Shown: piece after piece, positions 1-9,145 of the stretch
Layout: every line of letters starts with the position of its first letter
Position numbering within the stretch: the first letter of the stretch is position 1
Source: an uncultured Sunxiuqinia sp.
GTDB lineage: Bacteria; Bacteroidota; Bacteroidia; Bacteroidales; Prolixibacteraceae
Assembly (NCBI RefSeq): GCF_963678245.1
Contig: NZ_OY782770.1
Span: forward strand, 1,240,001-1,304,000
DNA: 64,000 nucleotides
Direction: 5' to 3'
The notes under the pieces: model-generated
Database searches by the model: none
Seen by the model: the letters and a program-made list of their open reading frames with translations, nothing else
Told to the model about the DNA's origin: nothing
Position numbers and translations under genes: made by a program

Positions 1-134
1 ATGTTTTTGATAATTAAGAAAAGTTTACCAAAACGGAAGACGAATGTAAAAAGGGGAGCTAAAAGTTATCCAAATGTAAACTATTGGCATTCAAAACAAC
101 ATGGTACGATTTGACTTGAAAATGGTTTCAAAAA

Positions 135-1373
135 TTAAAATATGTTGAAAACTTTTTCCAGAACCACTTGTGTCGCTCCCAGGTTTTTACTCATAAACGC
201 TTGGCACTGTTTTGCAATTTCCAGACGCAATTTTTCATCTTTTAGCAGTTGATTTAAAATCTGGATCAGCTCGCCCGATTCATTTATTGAGAATGCTGCT
301 CCAACCTTCCTCAGGTTGACGGCTTCCTGAAATTTCAGGTAATTGGGCCCAAAAATGACAGGGATATTGTAAATGGCAGCCTCAAGCGTATTGTGAATGC
401 CTACTCCAAACCCTCCTCCAACGTAAGCAACGTCTGCATACCGATAAATGCTGGACAGTATCCCAATAGTATCGATTATTAGAATGCGCACGTTACACAG
501 GTCCTGTTTACCGGCTTGTGTGTAACGGATAGCTTTTTCGGGGCACAACTCCAATAATCTTTTGATGTTGCTTTCTTTGACTTCGTGGGGGGCAAAAATA
601 ATTTTTGTGTCGTGGTTTTGTTTGAGGAATTCAACCAGGCGCTCTTCGTCGGGTGCCCAGCTGCTCCCGGCAACAATTAGTTTTTGTTGGTTTTTGAATT
701 TCTCGATTAGTGGAAGCGTTTTGCTGTTCGATGCGATTTCGGCAACCCGGTCGAATCGGGTATCTCCGGTAATCGTGTAATTTTCTATCTCAACACCGGC
801 AAGCAGTTTTGCGGAGGCTTCGGTTTGCACAAAGAAATGACTGATCTTTTTCAGTGTTTTCCGATACCATTTCGCCCCGATACCGTTTTTAAAGAAAAGC
901 TGTTCTTTGCGAAAGATGGCCGAAACCAAATAAAGCGGAATATTTTGTTGGTGGAGGAGCCGAATATAGTTGTACCAAAATTCATATTTAATAAAGAATA
1001 CCTTTTCAGGATTCACCAACTGAATGAACCTGATGGCATTTTTGGGGGTGTCTATCGGAAGGTAGCAGATGTAGTCAGCCTGCTCATAATTCTTTCTTAT
1101 TTCGTATCCACTGGGCGAAAAAAAGCTCAGTAGTATCTGATAGTTGGGCTGCTGTTTTTTGATTTGCTCAATTAGTGGGCGCCCCTGTTCAAACTCACCC
1201 AGCGAAGCACAGTGAACCCAGATGATGGGCTTGCTGTGATCGAGCTTTTCGTTTAGGTACGGGAAAGTCGCTTTTTGACCATTAAGAAGCAGGCGGGCTT
1301 TTTCGTTGAACAAGGCCGAAGCCCTCACGGCCAGTAAATAAAAACGAATACCAAGATGATACAGAAAATCCAT
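135..1373 (-). CDS. waaA: 3-deoxy-D-manno-octulosonic acid (Kdo) transferase
   Basis: Transfers Kdo from CMP-Kdo onto lipid A precursor at the cytoplasmic face of the inner membrane, an essential step of LPS core synthesis. The 412-residue protein has the usual GT30 length. Seen: a hydrophobic N-terminal anchor (about residues 5-22), the N-lobe motif HCASLGEFEQGRP with the expected catalytic Glu60, and the C-lobe motif GGGFGVGIHNTLEAA near residues 320-335 that binds the nucleotide sugar. It lies 56 bp downstream of rnhA on the same strand and may be co-transcribed with it. No terminator was seen in the 134 bp after its stop. Confidence 0.95.
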   Translation of the reverse strand: MDFLYHLGIRFYLLAVRASALFNEKARLLLNGQKATFPYLNEKLDHSKPIIWVHCASLGEFEQGRPLIEQIKKQQPNYQILLSFFSPSGYEIRKNYEQADYICYLPIDTPKNAIRFIQLVNPEKVFFIKYEFWYNYIRLLHQQNIPLYLVSAIFRKEQLFFKNGIGAKWYRKTLKKISHFFVQTEASAKLLAGVEIENYTITGDTRFDRVAEIASNSKTLPLIEKFKNQQKLIVAGSSWAPDEERLVEFLKQNHDTKIIFAPHEVKESNIKRLLELCPEKAIRYTQAGKQDLCNVRILIIDTIGILSSIYRYADVAYVGGGFGVGIHNTLEAAIYNIPVIFGPNYLKFQEAVNLRKVGAAFSINESGELIQILNQLLKDEKLRLEIAKQCQAFMSKNLGATQVVLEKVFNIF

Positions 1374-1429
1374 ATTTTGGTGACTTAATTCGGTAGCAAA
1401 AGTAGTGAAATGTTTATGTATTGAATTGC

Positions 1430-1900
1430 TTATGCTTGACTTTGCAGATACCCAACATCTTTTTTCAGGTTTGGCTCAAACGAGGCTTCAACGGCAAGTT
1501 CGTCGCACCGTTCGTTTTCAGGGATATTGGCATGCCCCTTCACCCACTTAAAGCTGACTTGGTGTAGTTGATAAACTTTCAGGAAACGAGTCCACAAATC
1601 GACATTCTTCTTGCCTTTGAAACGCTTTTTCACCCAGCTCCACAGCCATTTTTTTTCAACTGCATCCACCACATATTTCGAGTCGGAGTAAATGGTCACC
1701 TGGCAATTGGAAAACTTCAAAGCTTCCAGCGCTACAATTACGGCTAGTAGCTCCATCCGGTTATTGGTTGTCAGTTCAAAGCCTTCCGAAATTTCTTTGC
1801 GATGCTGTCCGGCCAGCATCACAACTCCGTAACCGCCCGGTCCGGGATTACCCCTGGCCGCACCATCAGTGTATATTGTAACGCGTGGTGAGTTTGTCAT
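1430..1900 (-). CDS. rnhA: ribonuclease HI
   Basis: Degrades the RNA strand of RNA-DNA hybrids in the cytosol (R-loops, primers). The 156 residues match the bacterial RNase HI length. The DEDD catalytic set is present: Asp12 in YTDGAARGNPGPGG, Glu51 in NNRMELLA, Asp74 in IYSDSKYVVD and Asp134 in NERCDELA, with His124 in KGHANIPEN as the mobile catalytic histidine. The basic helix around residues 84-100 (KKWLWSWVKKRFKGKKN) corresponds to the hybrid-binding basic protrusion of the E. coli type. It precedes waaA on the same strand. Confidence 0.96.
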   Translation of the reverse strand: MTNSPRVTIYTDGAARGNPGPGGYGVVMLAGQHRKEISEGFELTTNNRMELLAVIVALEALKFSNCQVTIYSDSKYVVDAVEKKWLWSWVKKRFKGKKNVDLWTRFLKVYQLHQVSFKWVKGHANIPENERCDELAVEASFEPNLKKDVGYLQSQA

Positions 1901-1936
1901 GATTCAGTTATTTGGGGCAAATATACAAATAGAAAA

Positions 1937-1961
1937 GGGTGACCCTACTTTCTGGTCACCC
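1937..1961 (-). terminator. intrinsic terminator of the S46 peptidase gene
   Basis: Perfect 8-bp stem (GGGTGACC/GGTCACCC) with a 9-nt loop, followed on the minus strand by a T-rich tract. It lies 25 bp past the S46 peptidase stop and separates it from rnhA. Confidence 0.7.
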
Positions 1962-1985
1962 TCAAATTATATCGTATTCCAATTT

Positions 1986-4136
1986 TTATTGAATGATGGT
2001 CATTTCTTCGATCAGATTGGTGGCACCGGCAAACTTGTCGATTGTCCAAAGAACAAAGCGAATGTCAACATTAATACACTTCTGGAGCTCCGGCTCAAAA
2101 GCCAGGTCGCCACTCATGGCTTCCCAGTTTCCATCAAAGGCGACTCCAATCAACTCTCCGCGGGCATTCATCACCGGGCTTCCTGAGTTACCTCCGGTGA
2201 TGTCGTTGTTCGTAATAAAGCAGGTATGTAGTGTCCCATCCTCATCGGCATAGCGTCCATAATCCTCAGCATAGTACAGCTCTTTTAACTTCTCGGGAAC
2301 ATCGAACTCATGATCACCCGGGATTTCCTTTTCAATATACCCCTTCAATGTGGTATAGTAACTGTATTGAACTCCGTCGCGAGGAACATAATCGCCAACG
2401 GTTCCATAGCTTAAACGCATGGTTGAATTGGCATCCGGGTAAAACTTTTTGTCCTTGTACATCTCCATCAATCCGGCAACAAACAAGCGTCTTCCAGTCA
2501 ACAGGTCATCTGTGGTCATGTTCATCTTTGCCCCGATGATGGACATGATGTCAAACACTTCCAGCGAAGCCTGAAAAGCCTTGTCTTTTTTCAATGTCTT
2601 GAGCTTCGGGTTGTCCAAAAATTCTTCCAGTTCACTTCGGTCGGCAAAAATAGTTTTATCGAACATATCAGAAGTAAATTCCTGATAATCGCCTTTATAT
2701 TTCGAATGAATTTTATCGAGGAACGGAGGTCGGTATGCCGCAATCACATTGTTTTCGTATACCTTCAGTAATTTAGCCGTAATTTTCTCATCGGTTTTGG
2801 CATCATAATCCTTGTAGAACTCACCGAGCTCCGAGCGGATTTGCTTTATGCTTGCTTGAATCCGGTCTGTGTTATCACTTTTAAGGGCTTGGTAAAGCCC
2901 TTTGGCTCCATAGCTGAAGAAAAAGATCTCCGGACCTCGAACCATAGTTTCCACCAGGTATTCATAGGCTTTTTCGTCTCGTGTATCTTTGTAGCTTTCT
3001 TCAATCAAATCCAGGGCTTTGCCGTATTTTTCCTTACGCTCTTCGTTGGCATTCACCCAGTTTGTGAATTCTTTTTCAATCGCCTGTTTATTTTCAATAA
3101 CATGCAAGGCTTTCAAGCCTTTGTTTTGCCCAATGCTGTATTTATAGTAGTTCGAGCTGCGGGCATATTTGGATGCATATTGAATATTTGCTTTCTGACT
3201 GGTGTTCATGTAACCATTCAATATTTCCAGCTTTTTGCCACGGGCATCAATGCGAGCCTGGTTGGTTCCATTCATGGTGTATTGAACACCAAATGAAGAT
3301 TTGTAACGGTTGGTGCTTCCCGGGTAGCCCATCACCATGGCAAAATCGCCTTCTTTATATCCTTTCAATGAAATTTTCAAGTGGTTTTTGGGTTGATAGG
3401 GAATATTATCTTCCGAATAGTTGGCCGGCTTTCCATCCGGTCCGCAGTATACTCTAAACATGCTGAAGTCGCCCGTGTGACGAGGCCACATCCAGTTGTC
3501 GGTGTCACCACCAAATTTGCCGATTGATTTTGGTGGAGCTCCTACCAGGCGGATGTCTCGAAAAGTTTCGTAAACAAATAAATAGTACCGGTTTCCTTTA
3601 AACAGCGCCTGAACTTTTGCATCATAGTGGGTGTCGTCAATGGCATCCTTCTCAATGGCGAACGAATTCTTTTGGATTTTTGCATTGCGCTCATCAAAGT
3701 CCATATCGTCGGTTACATTAACAAGAACCGAATCAGTTACATCTTCAACCCGAACTAAAAAAGAAGCTGTTTTTCCCGGGTTGGGTAGCTCTTCTTCCTT
3801 TGTTTTTGCCCAAAAGCCATCGCGCAGGTAATCGTGCTCAACCGAGCTGTGCTCCTGAATTTCCCCAAATCCGCAATGATGATTGGTCAGTAACAGCCCC
3901 TCAGACGAGATAATCTCCCCGGTGCAGGAACCATGATCCAAGGCAACTACGGCATCTTTTAAACTTGATTTATTGATTGAATAAATATCTTCAGCGCTTA
4001 ATTCCAATCCCAACTTGTGCATATCGCCAATGTTCAGTTTCTGAATAAGCGATGGCAACCACATCCCTTCGTCGGCTATTGCTGCATGCTGAAAAAGCAG
4101 GCCAAGACCAAGAAGTACTACATTAATCCTCTTCAT
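1986..4136 (-). CDS. S46 family dipeptidyl-peptidase (DPP7-type)
   Basis: Periplasmic serine exopeptidase that releases dipeptides from the N-terminus of oligopeptides. The 716 residues carry a signal peptide (cleavage near AIA-DEG), the chymotrypsin-fold histidine in LLLTNHHCGFG (about His86/87), a likely catalytic Asp in GGDTDNWMWPRHTGD, and Ser651 in GGNSGSPV. In the family, the residue 18 positions after the serine sets P1 preference: Gly in DPP7 (hydrophobic P1), Arg in DPP11 (acidic P1). Here it is Gly669 (FDGNWEAMSGD), so a DPP7-like specificity is inferred. It is a single-gene unit with its own promoter and terminator. Confidence 0.93.
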   Translation of the reverse strand: MKRINVVLLGLGLLFQHAAIADEGMWLPSLIQKLNIGDMHKLGLELSAEDIYSINKSSLKDAVVALDHGSCTGEIISSEGLLLTNHHCGFGEIQEHSSVEHDYLRDGFWAKTKEEELPNPGKTASFLVRVEDVTDSVLVNVTDDMDFDERNAKIQKNSFAIEKDAIDDTHYDAKVQALFKGNRYYLFVYETFRDIRLVGAPPKSIGKFGGDTDNWMWPRHTGDFSMFRVYCGPDGKPANYSEDNIPYQPKNHLKISLKGYKEGDFAMVMGYPGSTNRYKSSFGVQYTMNGTNQARIDARGKKLEILNGYMNTSQKANIQYASKYARSSNYYKYSIGQNKGLKALHVIENKQAIEKEFTNWVNANEERKEKYGKALDLIEESYKDTRDEKAYEYLVETMVRGPEIFFFSYGAKGLYQALKSDNTDRIQASIKQIRSELGEFYKDYDAKTDEKITAKLLKVYENNVIAAYRPPFLDKIHSKYKGDYQEFTSDMFDKTIFADRSELEEFLDNPKLKTLKKDKAFQASLEVFDIMSIIGAKMNMTTDDLLTGRRLFVAGLMEMYKDKKFYPDANSTMRLSYGTVGDYVPRDGVQYSYYTTLKGYIEKEIPGDHEFDVPEKLKELYYAEDYGRYADEDGTLHTCFITNNDITGGNSGSPVMNARGELIGVAFDGNWEAMSGDLAFEPELQKCINVDIRFVLWTIDKFAGATNLIEEMTIIQ

Positions 4137-4183
4137 TCTATATCAGTTAATTCAAAATATATAAGTCCACAAATAAAAAGCCA

Positions 4184-4213
4184 CAAAGATACTGATCTGT
4201 TGTTTACGGCAAA
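4184..4213 (-). promoter_or_regulatory. Bacteroidota-type promoter of the S46 peptidase gene
   Basis: On the minus strand a TTTG (-33 element, 4213-4210) is followed after 18 bp by TATCTTTG (4191-4184), which fits the TAnnTTTG -7 consensus of Bacteroidota sigma factors. The start codon is about 48 bp downstream. Confidence 0.6.
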
Positions 4214-4398
4214 CGATTTTTTCAGCCGATGTGATTTTTATTCAAGCAATAGGTTGTCGAAAGGCCTTTTTCATTACATAAACGCGGCTACTTTTATTAA
4301 TTTGAAATTAGCTTGACCACAACCAGCCGAATTAAGTGGTTCCCGATGGCTCTTCACTTTCAGGTAGTCGCTTGATTTTCGCCGGGTGTAAATTTCTC

Positions 4399-4406
4399 TA
4401 TCTTTG
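4399..4406 (+). promoter_or_regulatory. -7 element upstream of gltX
   Basis: TATCTTTG matches the TAnnTTTG -7 consensus and lies 72 bp before the gltX start codon. A TTG-containing -33 candidate lies upstream with less ideal spacing. The rest of the 4137-4477 intergenic region shows nothing else clear. Confidence 0.5.
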
Positions 4407-4477
4407 CAGTGATTTTTTTTGAAAAGAATATTCGAAGCAATCGAAATATTGCTTGACAACATTGAAATAATAAACGA

Positions 4478-6001
4478 ATGAATGCCAAAAAAGTAAGGGT
4501 GCGCTTTGCCCCAAGTCCAACCGGCCCCCTTCATATGGGAGGTGTCCGAACTGCTTTATTTAATTATTTATTTGCGAAAACGCATGGTGGCGATTTTTTG
4601 CTGCGGATTGAAGATACCGATCAAACCCGCTATGTGCCGGGAGCCGAAGATTATATTTTAGAAGCCCTGCAATGGAGTGGGTTAAATCCGGTTGAAGGCC
4701 CGGGAATTGGAGGCGAGTTTGGCCCCTATCGGCAGAGTGAGCGAAAAGCGATGTACCGTCAATATGCAGAGCAATTGATAGAAAGCGGGCATGCCTACTA
4801 TGCCTTTGATACGCCGGAAGAGTTGAACCTATTGCGGACGGCAGCCGAGGCTAAAAAGGACGTTTTTTCGTACGACTTGCATACGCGCGGCCAGCTGAAC
4901 AATTCCTTAACGTTATCAACCGATGAAGTACAGCAAAAACTTGCTTCGGGAGAACCGTACATCGTTCGGTTTAAAATGCCCGAAAATACAGATGTTATTG
5001 AAAGAGACCTGATTCGCGGAGAGGTGAAATTCAACACCAATCAGCTGGACGATAAAGTATTGTTTAAAGCCGATGGCATGCCGACTTATCATTTGGCTAA
5101 TGTAGTCGACGATCATTTGATGCAGATTACTCATGTGATTCGCGGTGAAGAATGGCTACCTTCAATGCCCCTGCATATTTTGCTGTACGAAGCATTTGGC
5201 TGGGGCGAAAACCGCCCGCAGTTTGCACACTTACCATTAATTCTGAAACCTACCGGAAAAGGGAAACTGAGCAAGCGCGATGGCGACAAGATGGGTTTTC
5301 CGGTATTTCCTTTGCAATGGACCGATCCAAAGTCGGGTGATGTTGCACGTGGTTACCGCGAGGATGGCTATTTCCCTGAGGCCTTTGTGAATTTGCTGGC
5401 CTTGCTGGGTTGGAATGCCGGAACAGAGCAGGAATTTTTCAGCATGGATGAGTTGATTCAGGAATTTAGCCTGGAGCGAGTGGTGAAAGCCGGTGCTCGT
5501 TTTGATCCGGAGAAAGCCAAATGGTTCAACCGCCATTATTTTCAGCAAAAAGAGGATGCAGAATTGGCTGAAGCATTCAAGCCTATATTGAAAGAAAAAG
5601 GCGTTGACGTGCCCAATAAGACTATTTTAAAAGTGGTTGGTTTGGTGAAAGAGCGTTGCGAATTTATTGCCGACTTGTGGGAGCAGGGAGACTACTTTTT
5701 TGTAGCTCCGGAAAGCTATGACGAGAAAACGGTAAAGAAAAAATGGAAAGCCGACACGCCCGAGAAGTTGCAGGAAATTATTCAGCTATTTAAAGGGGTT
5801 GACGTATGGGAAGCCGCTTCAATTAAAGAGCAGTTCTCTAACTTTATGAACGATAAAGGCTGGGGATTTGGCATGGTAATGGTGCCTGTTCGGTTGGCCT
5901 TAGTGGGCGCCAGTGCCGGAGCAGACCTGTTTGATATTTGCGAAGTTATTGGACAAAACGAAACCATTCAGCGAATTGAGCGAGCTATTCAAACGCTCTG
6001 A
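4478..6001 (+). CDS. gltX: glutamyl-tRNA synthetase
   Basis: Class I aminoacyl-tRNA synthetase that charges tRNA-Glu with glutamate. The 507 residues have the HIGH-equivalent signature PLHMGGVRTALFNY at residues 17-30 and the KMSKS-equivalent KLSKR at 263-267 (GKGKLSKRDGDKMG), plus the family motif LLRIEDTDQTR. The C-terminal half is the anticodon-binding region. It is transcribed alone and ends at a strong bidirectional terminator. The RVRFAPSPTGPLH start is typical for the family, so the start is secure. Confidence 0.97.
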   Translation: MNAKKVRVRFAPSPTGPLHMGGVRTALFNYLFAKTHGGDFLLRIEDTDQTRYVPGAEDYILEALQWSGLNPVEGPGIGGEFGPYRQSERKAMYRQYAEQLIESGHAYYAFDTPEELNLLRTAAEAKKDVFSYDLHTRGQLNNSLTLSTDEVQQKLASGEPYIVRFKMPENTDVIERDLIRGEVKFNTNQLDDKVLFKADGMPTYHLANVVDDHLMQITHVIRGEEWLPSMPLHILLYEAFGWGENRPQFAHLPLILKPTGKGKLSKRDGDKMGFPVFPLQWTDPKSGDVARGYREDGYFPEAFVNLLALLGWNAGTEQEFFSMDELIQEFSLERVVKAGARFDPEKAKWFNRHYFQQKEDAELAEAFKPILKEKGVDVPNKTILKVVGLVKERCEFIADLWEQGDYFFVAPESYDEKTVKKKWKADTPEKLQEIIQLFKGVDVWEAASIKEQFSNFMNDKGWGFGMVMVPVRLALVGASAGADLFDICEVIGQNETIQRIERAIQTL

Positions 6002-6030
6002 AGTAGGCTGACTGACGATAACGAAAAAGT

Positions 6031-6058
6031 AAAACCCGGGATGGCGATCCCGGGTTTT
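6031..6058 (+). terminator. bidirectional intrinsic terminator after gltX
   Basis: Perfect 12-bp stem AAAACCCGGGAT/ATCCCGGGTTTT with a 4-nt loop (ggcg), between the convergent ends of gltX and the small gene at 6077. A-tracts and T-tracts on both sides allow it to act in both directions. Confidence 0.85.
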
Positions 6059-6076
6059 GATTATCGAAAAGTTCAG

Positions 6077-6292
6077 TTATGCACTTTTCACTTTTAGCAA
6101 CTCTTTATGCTTTTCACTCCATTCATGACAAGCAGCATAGGTTGCTTCGGCATACGCCGGGATCTCTTCAAAATCAGTTAACAAACGGTCTTCAATTAAG
6201 TCGTGAAGATCGCTGGCTTTTTGGCTGGCCCGAAACTTGAGTTTATTGACCAGCTTTTCCAGTTCGGCAATTTCCTCGGGACTCATAGTCAT
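6077..6292 (-). CDS. small DUF683 / CCE_0567-like protein
   Basis: A 71-residue cytosolic helical protein. The pattern EELEKLVNKLKFRASQ-(K)-DLHDLIED-...-EEIPAYAEATYAACHE resembles, from memory, the DUF683 (CCE_0567) family, whose members have KLKxxA...DLHDLAEDLP...IP..A..TY and mostly sit in nitrogen-fixation clusters. No nif gene is in this window, so the cellular role here is unknown. It starts 5 bp after the stop of the upstream 6298-6558 gene and is probably translated from the same message. A second possible start is Met3. Identification of the gene is firm; the family call is moderate. Confidence 0.6.
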   Translation of the reverse strand: MTMSPEEIAELEKLVNKLKFRASQKASDLHDLIEDRLLTDFEEIPAYAEATYAACHEWSEKHKELLKVKSA

Positions 6293-6297
6293 CGGTT

Positions 6298-6558
6298 TTA
6301 TTTTTCGTCGGAACTAATCGTTTTTATCGATGCAATTTTATTCCAGTCGTAGTAGGTGTTGCATATTTTTCCATCAGTCGATTCCGACACCCAAACCACA
6401 GACTCCTCCAGAAAAATGGTAGCGTTCTCATAAATCACTCCTTCATTAATCTGAAGTTTAACTCCTTTTCGTTGCTTGCGCGACAATGTTCCGTGTAAAG
6501 GCATCGTGGCATACTCCAATACCTTTTCCCAAGTTTGCTTCAATTCCATATTAATCAT
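6298..6558 (-). CDS. hypothetical protein, about 86 residues
   Basis: Family not recognised. The frame is open back to 6603, but the first 15 codons look like leader sequence, and a start at Met (6558, MINMELKQTWE) or at the next Met (6549) is more likely. The protein is small, without signal peptide or membrane segment, and has a beta-rich middle (LQINEGVIYENATIFLEES). It lies 5 bp upstream of the DUF683-like gene, suggesting a two-gene unit. Confidence 0.5.
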   Translation of the reverse strand: MINMELKQTWEKVLEYATMPLHGTLSRKQRKGVKLQINEGVIYENATIFLEESVVWVSESTDGKICNTYYDWNKIASIKTISSDEK

Positions 6559-6739
6559 TTTTGGCAGTTTACAATCGAGCATTGCATACCAAAAATGATG
6601 CAAAAAGAGTAAGTTCCTGAAAACGAGCTAGCCGATTCCTATAATCGCACGAAAATGTAGGATTCAAAATACGAAACCCACAAAAATGTGGGAATCGGTC
6701 TCCCGGTTTGCAAGGCCGAAAAAAAAATCTCGATCGGAG

Positions 6740-7245
6740 AAGGATAGAAAGGAACTGGGGTTTGCAAAAACGCCCCAACGCACACAACAAGACCTTAGAT
6801 CCAAGAATAAAGAACCAGGATCCAAAAGGGTGAAATAACGGCAACCTGCTGAAAGATTGCTTCACCTTGCTCGCAATGACGGAACGAACGAAGCAATCTG
6901 TTTCGGACAATATTGGAACAATCTGCTAAAAAGATCCTGAAACAAGTTCAGGATGACGGGCTATAGCATGGAACAATCAAGTCCCCCACTTCACCGGTAG
7001 GTGAAACGTCTGGGCTACGAGGGTTTTGAACCAAAAAACAAGGGAAGGAAACAGCGAAGGGACTCGCTAAGGAAACCCTGTTTGACAACTGAAAGGAAGA
7101 GTTTGGTTTTCGGGGAGTGACTGACCCATAGTTTTCATTCAAAAGCATCGTCAGCCTTGATTTTTGGTTCCTTTTCTCATCGAAGGAGAAAAGGAACTGG
7201 GGCTTGGAGCAACGCCTCAACACCTACCTAAAGAAACAGCCCTAG
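6740..7245. repeat. interspersed repeat mosaic, copy A
   Basis: No credible gene lies in 6604-7324. The region is built of modules that recur at 15381-15815, 21634-21716 and 22691-22745: a GGAACTGGGGTTTG...CGCCCCAAC module (twice here, near 6750 and 7192), a TTGCTTCACCTTGCTCGCAATGACG module near 6857-6881, a GAAGCAATCTGTTTC module near 6889-6903, and a perfect hairpin CCTGAA-acaag-TTCAGG at 6936-6952 followed by GATGACGGGCTATAGCATGG. The CGCAATGACG/GAAGCAATCT parts belong to a widespread bacterial intergenic repeat type. Apparent open frames across it have low-complexity, non-protein-like translations. Confidence 0.7.
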
Positions 7246-7324
7246 CCTCTTTTCAACCTTTAGCTTTATAACTTCTAGACAACAGCGATTTACAAGCGTG
7301 ATTCGTGGTACGCGACGGTATAAT

Positions 7325-8221
7325 TTAAAAGTAATAACGAAGCCCGCCCGACAGATCAAATGACGAGATGCTCTGAATTTCTTCATCCTCCAGATCGTAG
7401 GTGCCGGTGTTAATGCCGTCGTCGTACTTCAGCTTGCCAAGACTTGACTGAAAGATACTCAGACTGACACCCACCGAAAGGCGGGGAGCCACAAAGTATT
7501 CCAGCCCCAGTTCCGAAAGGCCTCCAAAAGCCTTACCGGTCATCAGCAGGCTGGTCTCCAGCAGGGTGGCTTCATCCCGATAGAAGGATATTCCCAAAGA
7601 AATCGATCCCGAAAAACGCAGCCGGTGATTGCGCGATAACGAATACTCGGCGTACAGCGAAGGACCCACAAAATTGACGTACATGGTTTCCTTCAAGGGA
7701 CCGTGATACAGGTTCACACCATCCTGCGGATCGAAGGTAGCCCAAACGTCCGCTGTCGATGTGAAGAAGCGATACTGCAAGCCCACCGCCAGATCCTGCT
7801 GCAGGTAATAGTGCAGGGAGGCCGACGACTGCCAACCCCACAGAATCTGGTCGAAGTAATCATCAATCTCAGCCTGCCGGAGACCCTGCCTCCTGAGGTT
7901 TTCCCGCCCGGGATCGGTGTCGCCCAGCATATAGCCTAAACCACCCGAGGCAGCCACCCGCCAGCGGTAGGGCTCCCCGTTTACAATTTCAGCAACCTTG
8001 CTCCCTTCATCATAAATGACCTCTTTGGCTTCCGAACGGTTGATTTTCCCTTTTGTTTTCACCCCGTTTTGTTCAACGGTGAAACGGATATAGTGTGCCC
8101 CTTGGTTGGTTATGGTACAGGAAATGGTGTCCTTTCCCCAGGTAACAATGCGGTCCTGGGCTTGCCCCCGAAAAGCAAGCAGTAGCAACAAAGCCGGGAT
8201 GAGCAGGCGGAAGTATTTCAT
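7325..8221 (-). CDS. outer-membrane beta-barrel protein
   Basis: 298 residues with a Sec signal peptide (LLIPALLLLLAFRGQAQ, cleavage near residue 21). After a short beta domain (residues 25-75, ISCTITNQGAHYIRF...GKINRSEAKEVIY), the rest alternates hydrophobic and polar residues with many aromatic strand ends (SLHYYLQQDLAVGLQYRFF, GPSLYAEYSLSRNHRLRF) and finishes SGGLRYYF, a C-terminal aromatic consistent with BAM-dependent insertion. Specific function unknown. Codon use is more GC-rich than that of the nearby restriction genes. Transcribed alone. Confidence 0.75.
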   Translation of the reverse strand: MKYFRLLIPALLLLLAFRGQAQDRIVTWGKDTISCTITNQGAHYIRFTVEQNGVKTKGKINRSEAKEVIYDEGSKVAEIVNGEPYRWRVAASGGLGYMLGDTDPGRENLRRQGLRQAEIDDYFDQILWGWQSSASLHYYLQQDLAVGLQYRFFTSTADVWATFDPQDGVNLYHGPLKETMYVNFVGPSLYAEYSLSRNHRLRFSGSISLGISFYRDEATLLETSLLMTGKAFGGLSELGLEYFVAPRLSVGVSLSIFQSSLGKLKYDDGINTGTYDLEDEEIQSISSFDLSGGLRYYF

Positions 8222-8352
8222 TACATATGTTGTTATTGGTAAAACATTCGTTCACCCAAATATAGATAATAATCCCACATCCTAAAACCTATGTTTTGTC
8301 AATTTATTTACCGCTTCTTCACAAAACATTTTTAGACTGAATAAAAGCAGAA

Positions 8353-8428
8353 ACGTCATTGAGAACGCAGCGACGCAATCTATTAGGTGTTTGAGAAAGA
8401 GTGCTTCACTATGCTGCCAATGACGTTC
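8353..8428. repeat. short copy of the CGTCATTG/GAAGCAAT-type repeat
   Basis: CGTCATTGAGAACGCAGCGACGCAATCT is separated by a short spacer from its inverted partner TGCTTCACTATGCTGCCAATGACG, so the two arms can pair as a degenerate stem. Same repeat type as in the mosaics at 6740 and 15381. Confidence 0.55.
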
Positions 8429-8452
8429 TAATTGATCTACCTGACGATCCCT

Positions 8453-8917
8453 TTATTGCTTATCGTACACCATGTGTTCTTCCATATCGCCGTACGAAGA
8501 AGATGTTTGGCTATCCAGCGTCAGCGCATCGCCATCCATCTGGTAGGTTTCCTTGATGGTCATTTCACCGCCATCGCCCATGAGAATGGTGGAGGTAATG
8601 TTTAACGACTTATTGTCGTCCGACCAATTGGCTGTCGACTTTTTCTCGGTGTCACGCCACCCCTTGTTGATGCATTCCTTGCCATCCAGCGTATAGGTAT
8701 CGCTGATAGTAAAGTCATTGCCCTGAAAGCTCGCGTGTTTGTCAACCTGCAATTGGTTGCCCGACTGCTTGATGTCGATTGATTTGGGAGCCATCGTCCA
8801 TTGATCGTTAAGCTCACTTATAGAGGTGTCTAATTTCCAGCTACCGGAAAAATTGGTTTGGGCAGAAGCGGCCATTGTAACTACTGCCAATACGAATACA
8901 ACGAGTACTTTTTTCAT
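8453..8917 (-). CDS. secreted lipocalin-like hypothetical protein
   Basis: 154 residues starting at MKKVLVVFVLAVVTMAASAQ, a clear signal peptide; the open frame extends 19 codons further upstream but that part precedes the signal and is unlikely to be translated. The mature part has the pattern NFSGSWKLDTSISEL...DGKECINKG...LNITSTILMGDGGEMTIKETYQMDGDALTLDSQT, typical of small periplasmic or extracellular beta-barrel proteins of Bacteroidota with a lipocalin-like strand order. No ligand can be assigned. Confidence 0.7.
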   Translation of the reverse strand: MKKVLVVFVLAVVTMAASAQTNFSGSWKLDTSISELNDQWTMAPKSIDIKQSGNQLQVDKHASFQGNDFTISDTYTLDGKECINKGWRDTEKKSTANWSDDNKSLNITSTILMGDGGEMTIKETYQMDGDALTLDSQTSSSYGDMEEHMVYDKQ

Positions 8918-9145
8918 TGTTTGTAAATTTAGGTGAGTTTGTAAATTGTTTTGTTCATGCGTGTTAGAATGCAAAAATCGAAAAAGGTTTAAAGCCAGGG
9001 TTTATAATTCATAACATTCAGAATGGAATTTAGGGTTTGGGTCTCGGCCACGGCGTAGCATGTCGGAAATACCCTGCCGCAAAAACATTTCCATCGGAAC
9101 ATACGTGAATTTGTGTATTTTTAACCACCAACACAAACACGAATT

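Noticed and set aside
2841-3296. 151-codon open frame antisense to the S46 peptidase
   Set aside because: Lies wholly within a gene with intact catalytic motifs; no independent support.
6948-7223. Open frames of about 90-110 codons across the repeat mosaics (also 6569-6910 and 15359-15604)
   Set aside because: Translations are low-complexity and follow the repeat modules; no start or codon bias of a gene.
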